A stretch of DNA of 64,000 nucleotides from Brevibacillus borstelensis (GCF_003710865.1 NZ_RHHO01000005.1:1-64000), one strand, 5' to 3'. Shown: positions 16,928-25,917, numbered from the stretch's first letter. Translations and numbers: made by a program. Notes: generated from the sequence alone by a model not told the origin.

Positions 16928-17407
16928 TCAGTATCCCATATCCTTTAAAATTTTTGACAACATCCGGAGACGTTCGCCGATCATTTCATCGTCCTGGCTC
17001 AGCGCCAGACTGAACTGCTTGATATCTTCATGAATCCTCTCATTGTCTGTGCAAATCGCCACGTTCATGGCGTCCCCTTGCAAGCCAATCCGGTCGATGA
17101 CGGGCTTTTGCGGATCGTATAAATGCTCAAATCTGTATGCTTCGCGAAAATGCTCAAGGGACCGGCAGACGAGAATGGACAAATCAAGAACGCGATGAAG
17201 CGGCAGCTCCTCCGATTGCTCTGACCATTCTTCTCCCGTGTGTCTCCATACCTTGGCCAAAATACCGGCCTTCCCTCTCTCGTTCTGTTGTGACAACCCC
17301 AACGAAAGGGCTTTTGCATCCGTATTTCGGGCGAGTCGGCCGTCAATCCGATCATAGTTTTCCGATACGATAACAGCCCTATGTTCTGCAGTCGTTGGCA
17401 TTTGCAT
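16928..17407 (-). CDS. DUF6530 family protein
   Basis: From the ATG at 17407, with GGAGGG seven bases upstream, the product is 159 aa. Blocks such as VSENYDRIDGRLARNTDAKALSLG (residues about 14-37), AKVWRHTGEEWSEQSEELPLHR and the ending LSKILKDMGY match what I recall of the DUF6530 family. The domain is soluble and has no assigned activity. As first gene of the operon it is next to the promoter and is a candidate sensor or substrate of the MoxR/VWA machine. Confidence 0.7.
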   Translation of the reverse strand: MQMPTTAEHRAVIVSENYDRIDGRLARNTDAKALSLGLSQQNERGKAGILAKVWRHTGEEWSEQSEELPLHRVLDLSILVCRSLEHFREAYRFEHLYDPQKPVIDRIGLQGDAMNVAICTDNERIHEDIKQFSLALSQDDEMIGERLRMLSKILKDMGY

Positions 17408-17432
17408 TTTTCTCCCTCCAAGTTGTTCTTTT

Positions 17433-17463
17433 AACAAACAAACACTTTTAGTTAAAGTTTGTT
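17433..17463. promoter_or_regulatory. Operator-like inverted repeat in the DUF6530 operon leader
   Basis: AACAAACACTTT and AAAGTTTGTT are near-perfect inverted copies around a TAGTT centre, with an extra AACAAAC repeat beside them. The site lies just downstream of the minus-strand promoter at 17475-17502, where a repressor could block transcription. Confidence 0.45.
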
Positions 17464-17474
17464 ATTTGATAAAC

Positions 17475-17502
17475 ATTTTATTTTATTGTCTATAAAAGTC
17501 AA
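17475..17502 (-). promoter_or_regulatory. Sigma-A promoter of the DUF6530-MFS-AAA-VWA operon
   Basis: On the minus strand TTGACT and TAAAAT are separated by 16 bases in an AT-rich tract, about 70 bases before the DUF6530 start. Confidence 0.6.
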
Positions 17503-17544
17503 TGTTTTTCTGTTTGGAATATCATTCTCCCTTTGCGCTAGCAA

Positions 17545-17585
17545 ACAAAAAAAGGACGCAGCCATGTACGAAACGGCTGTGTCCT
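17545..17585 (-). terminator. Minus-strand terminator with no obvious gene before it
   Basis: AGGACGCAGCC (17553-17563) pairs with GGCTGTGTCCT (17575-17585), one wobble; on the minus strand seven T follow. The only sequence upstream on that strand is about 100 bases of intergenic DNA. It may end a small RNA or act as an attenuator in a longer operon leader. Confidence 0.6.
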
Positions 17586-17679
17586 GCTCCTGAAAAAGCT
17601 GTCCAATATGTTCAACAAACATTGTACCGAAGAAAAGACCCATCTGCTATGATGAAGGAAAAAAGAAAGAGGGAGACAT

Positions 17680-18507
17680 ATGCAAGCACTCGTTACTCCG
17701 CAATGGCTTCGCGATCATGCAAACGATCCGAATATTCTGGTAGCAGATTGCCGTTTTGCTCTGAACAACCCTGAACTGGGCGAAGAGCAATACCGCGAGG
17801 AGCATATTCCCGGCGCCCTGTACTTTCATCTGAACCGCGATCTCTCCGGACCGAAAGAACAGCACGGCGGGCGTCATCCTATCCCAGGCGAAGAACAGCT
17901 CGCCTCCCTGTTCTCTCGCTCCGGCATCGATCAGGAGGTGACGGTGATCGCCTACGACGACCAGGAAATGTCTATGGCCGGGCGCCTCTGGTGGCTCCTC
18001 CGCTACGCCGGGCATGACAAGGTCGCTGTACTGGACGGCGGCTTTGCTGCCTGGAAAAACGCAGGATATCCCGTCACAAGCGAGATACCCGTACCGAAGC
18101 CTCGGACATTTGTACCGCGGATTCAGACGAGCATGCTTGTCGACTGCAAGGGAGTCGAAACCCGCAGCAAGGAAACGGCACTCCTAGACTCCCGAGCAGG
18201 AGAGCGTTATCGCGGCGAAATGGAGACGCTCGATCCGAAAGCGGGTCACATCCCGGGGGCTCTGCATTATTTTTACAAAGACAGTTTGTCAGCCGATGGC
18301 CGCATGCTCCCCGAAGAAGCGCTGAAACGCCGGTTTGAAGCGTTTGAAGGGAAAGAGATCATCGTGTACTGCGGATCGGGCGTGACAGCGTGCACCAACC
18401 TGCTGGCGCTGCACGCGGCGGGACGGCCGGATGCGAAGCTGTATGCCGGAAGCTGGAGCGATTGGGTATCGTATGAGAACAATCCTGTTGCTACGGGAGA
18501 TGAATAG
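17680..18507 (+). CDS. Sulfurtransferase, 3-mercaptopyruvate type (two rhodanese domains)
   Basis: The 275-aa protein has two rhodanese domains, an inactive N-terminal one and a C-terminal one with the active-site loop CGSGVTA starting at Cys231. The CG[S/T]GVTA loop is typical of 3-mercaptopyruvate sulfurtransferases (SseA-like), whereas thiosulfate enzymes usually carry an Arg in this loop. The enzyme moves sulfane sulfur from a donor to cyanide or protein thiols. An extended -10 (TGCTATGAT, near 17645-17653) lies upstream. It is monocistronic and shares a terminator with the convergent kinase gene. Confidence 0.9.
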   Translation: MQALVTPQWLRDHANDPNILVADCRFALNNPELGEEQYREEHIPGALYFHLNRDLSGPKEQHGGRHPIPGEEQLASLFSRSGIDQEVTVIAYDDQEMSMAGRLWWLLRYAGHDKVAVLDGGFAAWKNAGYPVTSEIPVPKPRTFVPRIQTSMLVDCKGVETRSKETALLDSRAGERYRGEMETLDPKAGHIPGALHYFYKDSLSADGRMLPEEALKRRFEAFEGKEIIVYCGSGVTACTNLLALHAAGRPDAKLYAGSWSDWVSYENNPVATGDE

Positions 18508-18516
18508 CCGGTAAAA

Positions 18517-18560
18517 GAGGCCGAAAGCCCTTTCTCAGGGGACTTTCGGCCTCGCTTCTA
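18517..18560. terminator. Bidirectional terminator
   Basis: GAGGCCGAAAG pairs with CTTTCGGCCTC and the stem is extended by GGGC/CCC pairs. A T-rich run follows on the plus strand and TTTTACC on the minus strand. It lies between two convergent genes. Confidence 0.8.
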
Positions 18561-20330
18561 TTTTTCCGGCAGTATTGGCGTTTCTTCCAGCGGGAATCGC
18601 AACACAATACGCGTCCCTTGCCCAACCTGGGATTCCACGTCAATTTTCCCTTTATGCGCAAGCACGATCGCTTTGGCGATGTTCATGCCAAGGCCGGTCC
18701 CGTCTGTCCCGTCTTCGGTCGCCGTTCCCCGGTAGTATCTTTCAAACAGGTTGTGCTTTGTTTCCTCGTCAAACCCTACGCCGTTGTCCTCTACGGCGAT
18801 GAACGCTTCCCGTTCATCCCGCCACGTCTTGAGGGTGATGGCGACCCCTGGGGGATTGTGCTTGATCCCGTTCCAAATCAGATTGTCCAGAACGCGTTGC
18901 AGCCACTTGGCGTCGGATTTGATGAAGATAGCATCCGGACTGCTCTCAAAGGCAAAAGAGACGTGGGCAAGCGTCACATCATTCACATACCTGAGCACGG
19001 TTCTCCGCACAAACTCGTTGATCTCCAGCTTGCCAACCGGAAAGCTGAGCGCCTGGTTTTTCAATTGGAAGGCAAGCGAAAAGTCCTGCAGCAAAGCGAG
19101 CATGTAATCTCCCTTTTCCCGGATCATTTTCCCCATGCCTTGCAGCTCTTCGTCTGTCCACGTATACTGCCCGCTTTCCAGAAGATGCCCAAACCCCTGG
19201 ATCGTTGACAGCGGCGTCCTGAGATCGTGCGAAATGCCTGTCATCCATTCCTCCCGGGTCTTTTCCAGTCTGCTCCGCTCTTTCTCCGTGGCAGCCAATC
19301 GCTCCGCCATCTCGTAAAATCCGCCGATCACTTCCTTGTACAGCCGATAGCGCATGCGGATGGAACCGTCTCTGCGAAATACCTTTTTCCGTTCTTTTTC
19401 AGTCAACGCTTCATCGTACCGACCTTGTCCCATTCGCTCAAACCAGTCCGTAAACAACAGCAGCGGCTGACTGTAACGGACGCCATGCCACGCGGCCAAA
19501 GCAAGCGCCATGACCAGCAAAGCCCCTCCCGCTACGCTAAGCACCAGGATGACGTCCGACATGATCGGCTGATCGGAATAGCCTGTGCCTTTCTTTTCTG
19601 CATGCAAAATCCAAAGATTCCCGGATGCTTGATCATAGTGCGTGTAGACGTCTGTGGAATAGCTTCCCGGCTCAGAGCGGATTGCGATCAATTCAAGCGG
19701 TTGGTAAGACTCTTTTTGATCGGCGCTGCCAATTGACTGAATGATCTTGCCTCGTGCATCTATGACCTGCACATACTCGCGGCTCATGTCCAGCTGACGT
19801 TCAAGCTCCGGGATCGCCTGCGGCCGTATCTTGCCTTTCTCGGCGTAGCTCTCAACCCACGTTTTCAAACGTTCCGAATTGCTGTCATCCGTTCCCAGCA
19901 TAAAGAGCAGCGGTTCAGGCCGCAGCGCTCTCGACTGATCCAGGGAGGTTGTTACGCGAAAGGTTTGGAAACGCCCTGTTTCCGTCATCCCCAACAATTC
20001 GGTTACCGTGTAAGACTCCCTGGCCGGTCCGCTGCCAAAGGCATAAATGACCTTGCCTTTTTCATTTACAATCTGCAAAAAATACCCGGACTCGGCGAGC
20101 TGATTTCGCCACCATACCGGTATCTCGATCTGGCCCTGTCCCGGTTCCGCCTTCGCTTCCGTCACGATATTCTCCAAAGCGCCGTTCGGAAAGGTTTTTT
20201 TCAAGTCCTGATTGACAAGGTATTGCAGCAGCAGCAATAACAGGGCGGTCATCGTCACCAGAACAAACAGCCAGATAAAAAAGAACTGTGTCGCGAAATG
20301 AGCGGCCAGCCTTCGACGCAAGCTGCTCAT
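18558..20330 (-). CDS. Sensor histidine kinase
   Basis: The 590-aa protein has two membrane segments (about 15-38 and 258-282) that flank an extracellular sensor region of 220 residues, then a linker, the phosphoacceptor His368 (GISHDLRTP) and an ATPase domain with N-box NLIWNGIKHN, G1 DNGVGF and G2 GTGLG. The start overlaps the stop of the response regulator gene by four bases, so it is its partner. The signal is unknown; the membrane-facing neighbour DUF418 hints at an envelope stimulus, which is inference. Confidence 0.92.
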   Translation of the reverse strand: MSSLRRRLAAHFATQFFFIWLFVLVTMTALLLLLLQYLVNQDLKKTFPNGALENIVTEAKAEPGQGQIEIPVWWRNQLAESGYFLQIVNEKGKVIYAFGSGPARESYTVTELLGMTETGRFQTFRVTTSLDQSRALRPEPLLFMLGTDDSNSERLKTWVESYAEKGKIRPQAIPELERQLDMSREYVQVIDARGKIIQSIGSADQKESYQPLELIAIRSEPGSYSTDVYTHYDQASGNLWILHAEKKGTGYSDQPIMSDVILVLSVAGGALLVMALALAAWHGVRYSQPLLLFTDWFERMGQGRYDEALTEKERKKVFRRDGSIRMRYRLYKEVIGGFYEMAERLAATEKERSRLEKTREEWMTGISHDLRTPLSTIQGFGHLLESGQYTWTDEELQGMGKMIREKGDYMLALLQDFSLAFQLKNQALSFPVGKLEINEFVRRTVLRYVNDVTLAHVSFAFESSPDAIFIKSDAKWLQRVLDNLIWNGIKHNPPGVAITLKTWRDEREAFIAVEDNGVGFDEETKHNLFERYYRGTATEDGTDGTGLGMNIAKAIVLAHKGKIDVESQVGQGTRIVLRFPLEETPILPEK

Positions 20331-21043
20331 GGCGCGATCCCCCTGACGAGCTTATACCCGAGACCGCGGACTGTAAGCAGCAGCTGCGGATGGCCCGGGT
20401 CCGCCTCGATCCGTTCCCTGATCTTTCGGATGTGGACCATCACCGTATTGTCGTCACCGACGCCATCGATTCCCCAGACCGCTTCATACAGCTGCGATTT
20501 GGAGTACACCACATTCGGATTTTTGCATAAAAAAAGCAGCAACTGGTACACCTGGGCGGGACAGGGAACCATTTTTCCCTGTACCCACAGCTCTCCCGCA
20601 GACTCGTCCAGCACAAAGCGTCCAAAGTCATGCCGCCTGCGCTCCTCCTGTTTTCCCTGGGAGCTTGCCAGAATTGCGTCCCGCCGTACTCTGGCCTTGA
20701 TTCTTGCGGCAATTTCGAGCGGATTAAACGGCTTGGTGACATAGTCGTCTCCACCGATGGCAAACCCTGTCAAAACGTCCAAATCCGACGTTCTCGCTGT
20801 CAAAAAGATGATATGGGCTCGCGAAATATCCCTGACTTTGGGACAAAGCTCAAACCCCGACTGATCCGGAAGCATCACATCGAGCAGGATGATATCCATT
20901 TCTTGTCTGTTCAGAAGCTCAAGGGCTTCCCTGGCCGAATAAGCCTTGTAAATATGCCGAAATCCTTCTTTCTTTAGAACCATTTCGATCATCTGCGTAA
21001 TCGATTTCTCGTCGTCGACGATGAGTATCCGCGCTTGTTGCAT
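20327..21043 (-). CDS. OmpR-family response regulator
   Basis: The 238-aa product has a receiver domain with phosphoacceptor Asp55 (IILLDVMLP) and the Thr and Lys switch residues (FLTART, DDYVTKPF), and a C-terminal winged helix ending TVRGLGYKLV. The ATG at 21043 has GGAGGG nine bases upstream; a longer frame begins at 21061. It is translationally coupled to the histidine kinase. Confidence 0.94.
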   Translation of the reverse strand: MQQARILIVDDEKSITQMIEMVLKKEGFRHIYKAYSAREALELLNRQEMDIILLDVMLPDQSGFELCPKVRDISRAHIIFLTARTSDLDVLTGFAIGGDDYVTKPFNPLEIAARIKARVRRDAILASSQGKQEERRRHDFGRFVLDESAGELWVQGKMVPCPAQVYQLLLFLCKNPNVVYSKSQLYEAVWGIDGVGDDNTVMVHIRKIRERIEADPGHPQLLLTVRGLGYKLVRGIAP

Positions 21044-21182
21044 GACAATCCCTCCGAACAAGATTGTACCAAAGCAAGCTTAATTCCAGCTAAACAACTA
21101 CAAGAATCGTTAAGGAAAAAATAAGCTCCGCTTTAGCGAGCCTTTAAGCCGCCCAGTTACACTTGCTTGCGAGGTGATAAAA

Positions 21183-22403
21183 ATGGAACAACGAAAAAGG
21201 GCAGGTCTCGTCGACGCAGCCCGTGGACTCTGCCTGCTGGGGATCTTGCTGGCGAATATGCTCATTTTTCAATATGGAATATGGGGCAAGGATGACATGC
21301 AGTTTTACTCATTGTCGGGTTTTGATGCTTCTGTCCGAACGATACTCGGCATCGTAGTGGAAAAAAGCTTCATGCCGATTTTCACCTTCCTGTTTGGCTA
21401 CGGGATAATCAAAATGAAAGAGAGCCTTGCAGCTTCTGGCAGAAAACCGGGATGGACGTTGTGCAGACGCTTTTTGCTCTTGTTTGGAATCGGGGTTCTC
21501 CATTCCGAATTTATGACGGAGTCCGATATTTTGGCATTCTACGGACTCGTCGGTTTCTTTCTGCTCATGTTCATGAACCGAAAACCAAAAACCCTGCTGA
21601 TCTGGGGAACGTCTCTTCTGCTCGTGTTTGGTTTGCTTGGGCTTGTGCCGGGAGAATCCAACTCCCCCTCCAGGCAACCAGGCAGTATGGAGATCTCTCA
21701 GGAGTATATCAAAGAAACCATTGTCGTCTATGGAACAGGCACCTATTCGGAGATTAGGCACCACAGGAGCACTGCTTCGCCGATATCAGAGGAGGACTCC
21801 CTCTATCTTGTCTTTCTCCTGCTACTGGCGCCTTTTCTGACCGCGCCGATGTTTCTGTTTGGCATGTACGCAGCGAAAAAGGACCTGTTTCGGAAGCCTG
21901 AGGAAGAACAGCGGCTGTATGCGAGGAACGCTCTGCTCTTCTTGCCTGTCGGATTCTGTCTGAAAGTGCTTCCCCACCTGTTTCCCGAACAAGGATGGGC
22001 TGCTGCGGGCGAAATGATTGGAGCCAATTTGCTTGCCCTCGGCTATCTGTTCTCGTTCGCTTGGCTCTACAGCAAACGAAGCAGCTCTTCCTGGATGCAG
22101 CGTTTTCAGGCGGTCGGCAAATTGTCTCTGACGAATTACCTGGTCCAAACCGTGGTCTGTACGACTATCTTTTACGGCTATGGCCTTGGGTGGTTTGGGA
22201 AAATGGGAATAGCGGCAGGCTGCGTTCTTGCCTTTGCTCTCTATGCGCTGCAGTTGTTTGCAAGCGAATGGTATTTGCAACGCTTTTCTTCCGGCCCGGT
22301 CGAAAAGCTGCTGAGAATTTGCACCTATCTGTCCATTCAAGGAAAAGTGAAGGCTCGCGCACCGCGAAACCGGCCAGAACCTGCACATTCAACAACGCTG
22401 TAA
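21183..22403 (+). CDS. DUF418 (YeiB-like) membrane protein
   Basis: The 406-aa protein starts with the family signature VDAARGLCLLGILLANM and has about 10 membrane segments; the DUF418 region is C-terminal (GKLSLTNYLVQT). Members resemble acyltransferase-3 membrane enzymes and are of unknown substrate. GAGGTGAT precedes the ATG at 21183; a GTG lies three codons upstream. It is divergent from the two-component system, with about 140 bases between them, so it is a plausible target of that regulator. Confidence 0.85.
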   Translation: MEQRKRAGLVDAARGLCLLGILLANMLIFQYGIWGKDDMQFYSLSGFDASVRTILGIVVEKSFMPIFTFLFGYGIIKMKESLAASGRKPGWTLCRRFLLLFGIGVLHSEFMTESDILAFYGLVGFFLLMFMNRKPKTLLIWGTSLLLVFGLLGLVPGESNSPSRQPGSMEISQEYIKETIVVYGTGTYSEIRHHRSTASPISEEDSLYLVFLLLLAPFLTAPMFLFGMYAAKKDLFRKPEEEQRLYARNALLFLPVGFCLKVLPHLFPEQGWAAAGEMIGANLLALGYLFSFAWLYSKRSSSSWMQRFQAVGKLSLTNYLVQTVVCTTIFYGYGLGWFGKMGIAAGCVLAFALYALQLFASEWYLQRFSSGPVEKLLRICTYLSIQGKVKARAPRNRPEPAHSTTL

Positions 22404-22419
22404 ACAGCCGACAACGAAA

Positions 22420-22459
22420 GCAAACCTCCAAACCCGTTTTTTGGGACTTGGAGGTTTGC
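22420..22459 (+). terminator. Hairpin after the DUF418 gene
   Basis: GCAAACCTCCAA pairs perfectly with TTGGAGGTTTGC. The T run sits in the loop and only CGTTTG follows, so termination is probable, not certain. Confidence 0.5.
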
Positions 22460-22576
22460 CGTTTGTCCAGGGTGCTCCTTTTTGAGCAACAGTTTTTGCA
22501 TGAACGAACACTGATTGTCAACAGAGACATGTATAATAAAGGATAACATTACCTGTCTTTCAGGGAGGAGGCTCAC

Positions 22577-23005
22577 ATGGACTGGAACTATTTCAACACC
22601 TTCATTACCGTCGCCCCTGACTGCCCTGTGATCACGGGAATCATTCCGCCGGAAAAGAAAACGGGCAAAAGCAAGCACGGCATCGAATACGAGCTGATTT
22701 CCGGGGCTCCCTACCACTATACCCAGGAGGAGCTCCTCTTCGAGGTGTACGTCCGCCACCAAAATTTCCCGCAAACAGAACTGGCTGAGCGGGGCGGCGA
22801 GATTCGAGCCGAATTCTTCAGCAAACCAAAAGCGTGTATGAGAGCCTCTGCCCTTCCCAAAAAATTCGGATGGGGCATTCATTTCAACGAAGCTGGAAAA
22901 ATGGCGCTGATCCCGATGGAGTCCCCGCAATACGCGGAGTATGCCCAAGGAGCAAACGGAACGCTCAAGGTGCTGGCGGCTATGCGGAACCGGCGAGCGA
23001 AGTAA
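22577..23005 (+). CDS. DUF6157 family protein
   Basis: The 142-aa soluble protein starts MDWNYFNTFITVAPDCP and contains YELISGAPYHYTQEELLFEVY, FFSKPKACMRASALPKKFGWG; these blocks match the DUF6157 family as I recall it. No activity is established. A GGAGGAGG ribosome site is present seven bases upstream. The 3' end overlaps the convergent exoA gene by 26 bases. Confidence 0.75.
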   Translation: MDWNYFNTFITVAPDCPVITGIIPPEKKTGKSKHGIEYELISGAPYHYTQEELLFEVYVRHQNFPQTELAERGGEIRAEFFSKPKACMRASALPKKFGWGIHFNEAGKMALIPMESPQYAEYAQGANGTLKVLAAMRNRRAK

Positions 23006-23768
23006 GCGCTGCTCCATCTTGCATCATCAAGACGACCGGACAGTGGTCGCTGCCCATCACCTCGGAATCGATGCCAGCATCAAGCAGAAAGGGCGCAAGC
23101 CGGGCGGATGCCAGGAAGTAGTCGATGCGCCACCCGATATTCCGCTCTCTCACCTTTGGCATGTACGACCACCAGGTATAGGCGCCCGTTTGCTCCGGAT
23201 AAAAATGACGGAAGGTATCGATAAACCCGGCATCCAAAAGCCGGGTCATTTTTTCTCTTTCTTCCGGGGTAAAGCCGGAGTTGTTCCGGTTGGATTTCGC
23301 GTTTTTCAAATCGATCTCTTGATGAGCGACATTCATATCTCCGCAGACAATCACCGGCTTGATGGCGTCCAACTGCTGAAGGTAGCTCCGAAAACGATCC
23401 TCCCACTCCAGACGGTAATCCAGCCTGGACAAATCGCGCCGCGCATTGGGAGTGTAGACATTCACGAGATAGAAGCCTTCAAACTCGAGCGTGATGATCC
23501 GTCCTTCCGGTTCCCGATCCTCTTCGATGCCGTACCGGACCAAAAGCGGTTTGATTTTTGTAAAGACAGCCGTGCCGGAGTACCCTTTCTTTTCAGCGTA
23601 ATTCCAATACTGGGCGTACTCTTCGTCCAGCTCCAGGCAAATTTGCCCCTCCTGCAATTTTGTTTCCTGAATACAAAATATATCCGCATCGGCTTCCTTG
23701 AAATAGTCTAGAAAGCCTTTATTCATGCAAGCCCGCAGGCCGTTTACATTCCAGGATACCAGCTTCAT
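22980..23768 (-). CDS. exoA: Exodeoxyribonuclease III family AP endonuclease
   Basis: The 262-aa product begins MKLVSWNVNGLRAC, the hallmark of the ExoIII/APE1 family. Catalytic residues are visible in IQETKL (Glu), NVYTPNARR (Tyr), GDMNVAH (Asp-Asn) and GSDHCPV (Asp-His). It cuts DNA 5' of abasic sites and has 3'-5' exonuclease and 3'-repair activity in base excision repair. AAGGAG upstream supports the ATG at 23768; a longer frame begins at 23804. It overlaps the DUF6157 gene at its 3' end. Confidence 0.95.
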   Translation of the reverse strand: MKLVSWNVNGLRACMNKGFLDYFKEADADIFCIQETKLQEGQICLELDEEYAQYWNYAEKKGYSGTAVFTKIKPLLVRYGIEEDREPEGRIITLEFEGFYLVNVYTPNARRDLSRLDYRLEWEDRFRSYLQQLDAIKPVIVCGDMNVAHQEIDLKNAKSNRNNSGFTPEEREKMTRLLDAGFIDTFRHFYPEQTGAYTWWSYMPKVRERNIGWRIDYFLASARLAPFLLDAGIDSEVMGSDHCPVVLMMQDGAALTSLAGSA

Positions 23769-24012
23769 TTTTGTCGATCTCCTTGCAGATTGCCATGTTT
23801 CCATTTAGTTTACCATAGCCATCTGCACTTTTTGACAGATATCATGAAATGAAACGGGTTTCCTGTCTGGCTCCCTTTTGTTCAGGAGAAGAGCTGCAAA
23901 AAATTCGACGCAGAGAAACCAAAGATTCGCTTCCTGCGTAATACAGGTTGCCATGATGGGATTTTCCCTTGCTTGCTAAAAATCGAGCTGCACCCGAGGA
24001 GGAATATACTTC

Positions 24013-24822
24013 GTGAACCGCTTCTTCCGTTTGCTGTTTCACTTTACATACCAGGAGGCGATGTCCTGCCTGTTTCCCGTCTTTATCTTCGGCTCTCTGG
24101 CATTGTCCAAGCTGGTCGAGGTTCCCGGCATCCCGCGGTACGACCTGCTGCTGCTGCTGTGTCTCGCTTTTCAAATCTTCATGATCAAAAGCGGTTTGGA
24201 AACGAAAGACGAGTTGAAGGTGATTACGGTTTTTCATCTGATCGGTCTCGCCCTGGAAATTTTCAAGGTGCATATGGGCTCCTGGTCGTACCCGGAAGCG
24301 GCCTACTCGAAGATCTTCGGCGTCCCGCTCTACAGCGGATTCATGTACGCCAGCGTTGCGAGCTACCTCTGCCAGGCGTGGCGCAGACTGGATGTCTCGC
24401 TTGAGAGCTGGCCGCGCCACCGTTTTGTCGTGCCTTTAGGAGCAGCCATCTACCTCAACTTCTTTACCCATCATTACATTTGGGATATCCGCTGGGTATT
24501 GACGGCCGCCATTTTTCTTCTGTTCTGGAAGAGCCGTGTCTACTTTCGCGTGGACCGGGAACGGCTGTGGATGCCGGTGCCTCTGGCCTACATCCTGATC
24601 GGCTTTTTCATCTGGATTGCCGAAAATATCGCCACCTTTTTCGGAGCGTGGCGCTATCCCAACCAAAACGAGGGCTGGCAGCTGGTGCACCTGAGCAAAA
24701 TCAGCTCCTGGTTTTTGCTGGTCATCGTCAGCTTTATCATCGTGGCCGAGCTGAAGCACGTCAAGGAAAGGCTAGTTGGGCGCTCCTCTCATGACGATTC
24801 GGTGGAAGCCGCCCAGGACTAG
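24013..24822 (+). CDS. DUF817 integral membrane protein
   Basis: The 269-aa protein has about eight membrane segments and family landmarks FKVHMGSWSYPEAAYSK and FFTHHYIWDIRW, with clustered His and Trp residues in the membrane. The start is a GTG preceded by GAGGAGG ten bases upstream. DUF817 proteins are of unknown function. The last 51 bases overlap the convergent MFS gene. Confidence 0.8.
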   Translation: MNRFFRLLFHFTYQEAMSCLFPVFIFGSLALSKLVEVPGIPRYDLLLLLCLAFQIFMIKSGLETKDELKVITVFHLIGLALEIFKVHMGSWSYPEAAYSKIFGVPLYSGFMYASVASYLCQAWRRLDVSLESWPRHRFVVPLGAAIYLNFFTHHYIWDIRWVLTAAIFLLFWKSRVYFRVDRERLWMPVPLAYILIGFFIWIAENIATFFGAWRYPNQNEGWQLVHLSKISSWFLLVIVSFIIVAELKHVKERLVGRSSHDDSVEAAQD

Positions 24823-25917
24823 CGCACCTCCCGTCACAAAAAAGACGATGAAAAACGAGTGGTTCCAGTTGCCGATCAGCCCTGCCACGATGGGAGCCAG
24901 GATCGCCCCTGCGGAAAGCACGGCGGAATAGATGCTGAACGCGCTGCCGTACAGCTCCCGCGGCGCATGCACGGTCAATATCGTGGACAGCGCCGGAAAC
25001 AGCAAGCCAACGCAGGATCCGAGCAAAAACATCGATATATGCAAGGAAAGGTCCAAACCGATTGCAAAAATGTACATCATCACGCTAAGCAGGCCGAGCC
25101 CGACGAGCGTCCGCTCCTCCGGCGCTATTCGCGCCAGCCAGAACTGGCTCAAGGTAGCCATGGAGCCAAGACCTTTCAGGCTAAATAAGATCCCCGTGAC
25201 GGAAATAGACAAATTTTCTCTTTGGATATAGAGCGGAATTTCATAAATGATCGTACCTTGGGCGTACATCACGGCAAAGCCGCCGAGAAAGGCCAAATAC
25301 AAATCGCGGTTCTCCAGAACAGCAGTCAGCTTGGGGGAGGCAGGGCGAATCATTTGCCCCTCTTCCCCCGCTTTTTTCCGCCCTCCCGGCAGTACGAGCA
25401 GGGCAAATATACCCGCCACCCACATGATTGCACCCAGGATGACAAAAGAAGGCCCATAGCCAAACTGCACACCCAGAAAGCTCCCAACGGCCGGCGAAAC
25501 GACTGCGGCCGCCGTCAGCACCATCCCGTTCTTCGCCATCAGCTCGCCCTGCTCGGCCCGCGTCCGTCCGGTTTCTCCGAGCATGGCAAAGCAGGCCGGC
25601 GAGACAAACGCCATGAGAAAACCAAGCAACAGTCTCAGAACAAGGAATGCCTCAGTTTTGGTCACGATCCCTTGTCCGGTCAAAATAAACCCGGAGAGGA
25701 TCAGGGAAATAGCGATAAACCACTTTTTCGGAAAACGGTCCAAAAACGGCCCGGCGATCAGATTGCCTGTCAGATTGCTGATGCCATAGGCCCCGAGGAC
25801 AAAACCGATCATCGCCGCTGAAGCTCCCAGAACATGCATGTACGGTGCCAATAGCGGCGTCTGCGCATGCATGTCAAAGGAGACGAGAAACAGGATCACA
25901 AACAAAAGCATCCGCAA
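24772..25917 (-). CDS. MFS transporter
   Basis: A protein of about 381 aa with about 12 membrane segments. The motif GNLIAGPFLDRFPKKW is the MFS loop 2-3 signature. The best start is the TTG at 25917 (GGAGGGAG ten bases upstream), or the ATG two codons later; the frame is open to 25992. It is likely a drug or sugar efflux protein; no substrate can be named. It is convergent with, and overlaps, the DUF817 gene. Confidence 0.82.
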   Translation of the reverse strand: MRMLLFVILFLVSFDMHAQTPLLAPYMHVLGASAAMIGFVLGAYGISNLTGNLIAGPFLDRFPKKWFIAISLILSGFILTGQGIVTKTEAFLVLRLLLGFLMAFVSPACFAMLGETGRTRAEQGELMAKNGMVLTAAAVVSPAVGSFLGVQFGYGPSFVILGAIMWVAGIFALLVLPGGRKKAGEEGQMIRPASPKLTAVLENRDLYLAFLGGFAVMYAQGTIIYEIPLYIQRENLSISVTGILFSLKGLGSMATLSQFWLARIAPEERTLVGLGLLSVMMYIFAIGLDLSLHISMFLLGSCVGLLFPALSTILTVHAPRELYGSAFSIYSAVLSAGAILAPIVAGLIGNWNHSFFIVFFVTGGALVLGGFHRIVMRGAPN

